From Moniliella sp. 'wahieum' (Eukaryota > Basidiomycota > Moniliellomycetes > Moniliellales > Moniliellaceae): a stretch of DNA of 64,000 bases. Made by a program: the position numbers and the translations under genes. This document shows positions 63,512-64,000 of the stretch, in pieces. The notes beneath the pieces are model-generated. The model worked only from the letters and a program-made list of their open reading frames with translations, did no database searches and had not been told where the DNA came from. Position 1 is the first letter of the stretch. The number at the start of each line of letters is the position of its first letter. Location: assembly GCA_003971905.1 (NCBI GenBank), contig RSEE01000044.1:372001-436000 (forward strand), in the 5' to 3' direction.

Positions 63512-64000
63512 TCTCACCCTCCTCATCCATCTTTCTTTTTTACCTACAACAACACAACAACACAACAATAACAACTAGTACTACTACTCCCAAGCTCTCC
63601 TTCTACATTTCTTCACGTTAATGCGACTGGACGTTGATGAGCTTCCGTTTCCATTTCCACCGTAGGAGAGCGCCCTGATTATGAACCTCTACGGCCCGCC
63701 AGTTTGCAGGTTTGCTTTCTGATACCATACCGCCTTGTTAGCAAGGTGTGCTGCTGGTGACAGTGCATACATGATTCGACTGAGTTCTAACTGAGAGGAT
63801 ATAATGGCTTCCATACTTAGACGCAGCGGCACATCTCCTCGGGTGCGCTGGCACTGTACACCATGCACCATGCTTCACTTATCACGGCGCGCTGGCCCAC
63901 GAAAGAAGACGAGACGGAGCCTGGTTCCACCGCAGTCCCACCCACGTTCCATATTCCACGTTCCCACCTCGTTTCGGTCCAGGCTCCAGGTCCAATCGGC
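63512..64000. other. Downstream region, no gene seen
   Basis: Starts with a CAACAACACAAC run (63548-63572) likely in the transporter 3' UTR. A 60-codon minus-strand frame at 63689-63871 shows nothing recognisable. The window ends before another gene appears. Confidence 0.5.

Overview
This window looks like nuclear DNA of a smut-lineage basidiomycete (Ustilaginomycotina). The evidence is protein content: a PEX1 peroxin, a KRE2/MNT1-type mannosyltransferase, a Cqd2/ADCK1-type ABC1 kinase, a CBS-repeat protein, a fungal siderophore NRPS, and short GT-AG introns of about 65-150 nt in GC-rich, intron-poor genes. No species is named because nothing in the sequence is diagnostic. Almost every recognisable host gene is interrupted by single-base frame changes, usually a lost base. 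Because essential and unrelated genes are hit alike, this reads as consensus error rather than gene death. Coordinates below are therefore gene envelopes, not clean reading frames.

Layout, first half: SYLF/Ysc84 lipid- and actin-binding protein (1-2274, minus, runs off the edge); ER protein disulfide isomerase of the ERp38/D-domain type (3123-4434, plus); Golgi alpha-1,2-mannosyltransferase (5011-6546, plus); mitochondrial ABC1/ADCK-like protein (7337-9985, minus); PEX1 (10430-13688, plus); Swi5/Ace2-like C2H2 factor (15852-17744, minus); a 6.4-kb gap of repeat-rich DNA without a convincing gene; a Ran1/Ksp1-like kinase with a changed catalytic motif (24113-26978, minus); an unrecognised Ser/Pro-rich protein (about 29290-32070, minus); a second gene-poor stretch with a decayed minisatellite (33.75-35.1 kb).

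Layout, second half: a large conserved but uncharacterised fungal protein with a CxxC motif and a repeat-laden C-terminal half (35994-40982, minus) lies head to head with a four-CBS membrane-anchored protein (41871-43741, plus). From 44.7 kb to 63.5 kb four genes form what I read as a siderophore cluster: a hydroxamate siderophore synthetase (minus), an enoyl-CoA hydratase/isomerase (plus), a hydroxyornithine acyltransferase (minus) and an ABC transporter of the Yor1/MRP class (plus). The set matches the types of Ustilago maydis fer3/fer4/fer5/fer6, the ferrichrome A genes. The synthetase here, however, shows a single adenylation domain followed by three T-C pairs, the layout of linear tri-hydroxamate (basidioferrin-type) synthetases. 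The hydratase and acyltransferase would make and attach the acyl arm, the synthetase would join three acyl-hydroxyornithines, and the ABC protein would move product or intermediates. The ornithine hydroxylase and an MFS siderophore importer are not in the window.

Intergenic DNA is distinctive. It is built from short tandem words, very often with a 7-base period (GCATCAT, ATGTACC, CGTTTAA, GGTTACC and others), many of them containing palindromes such as ATGCAT, AGTACT, AAGCTT and ATCGAT. No rRNA, tRNA, CRISPR array, transposon or virus-like element was recognised.
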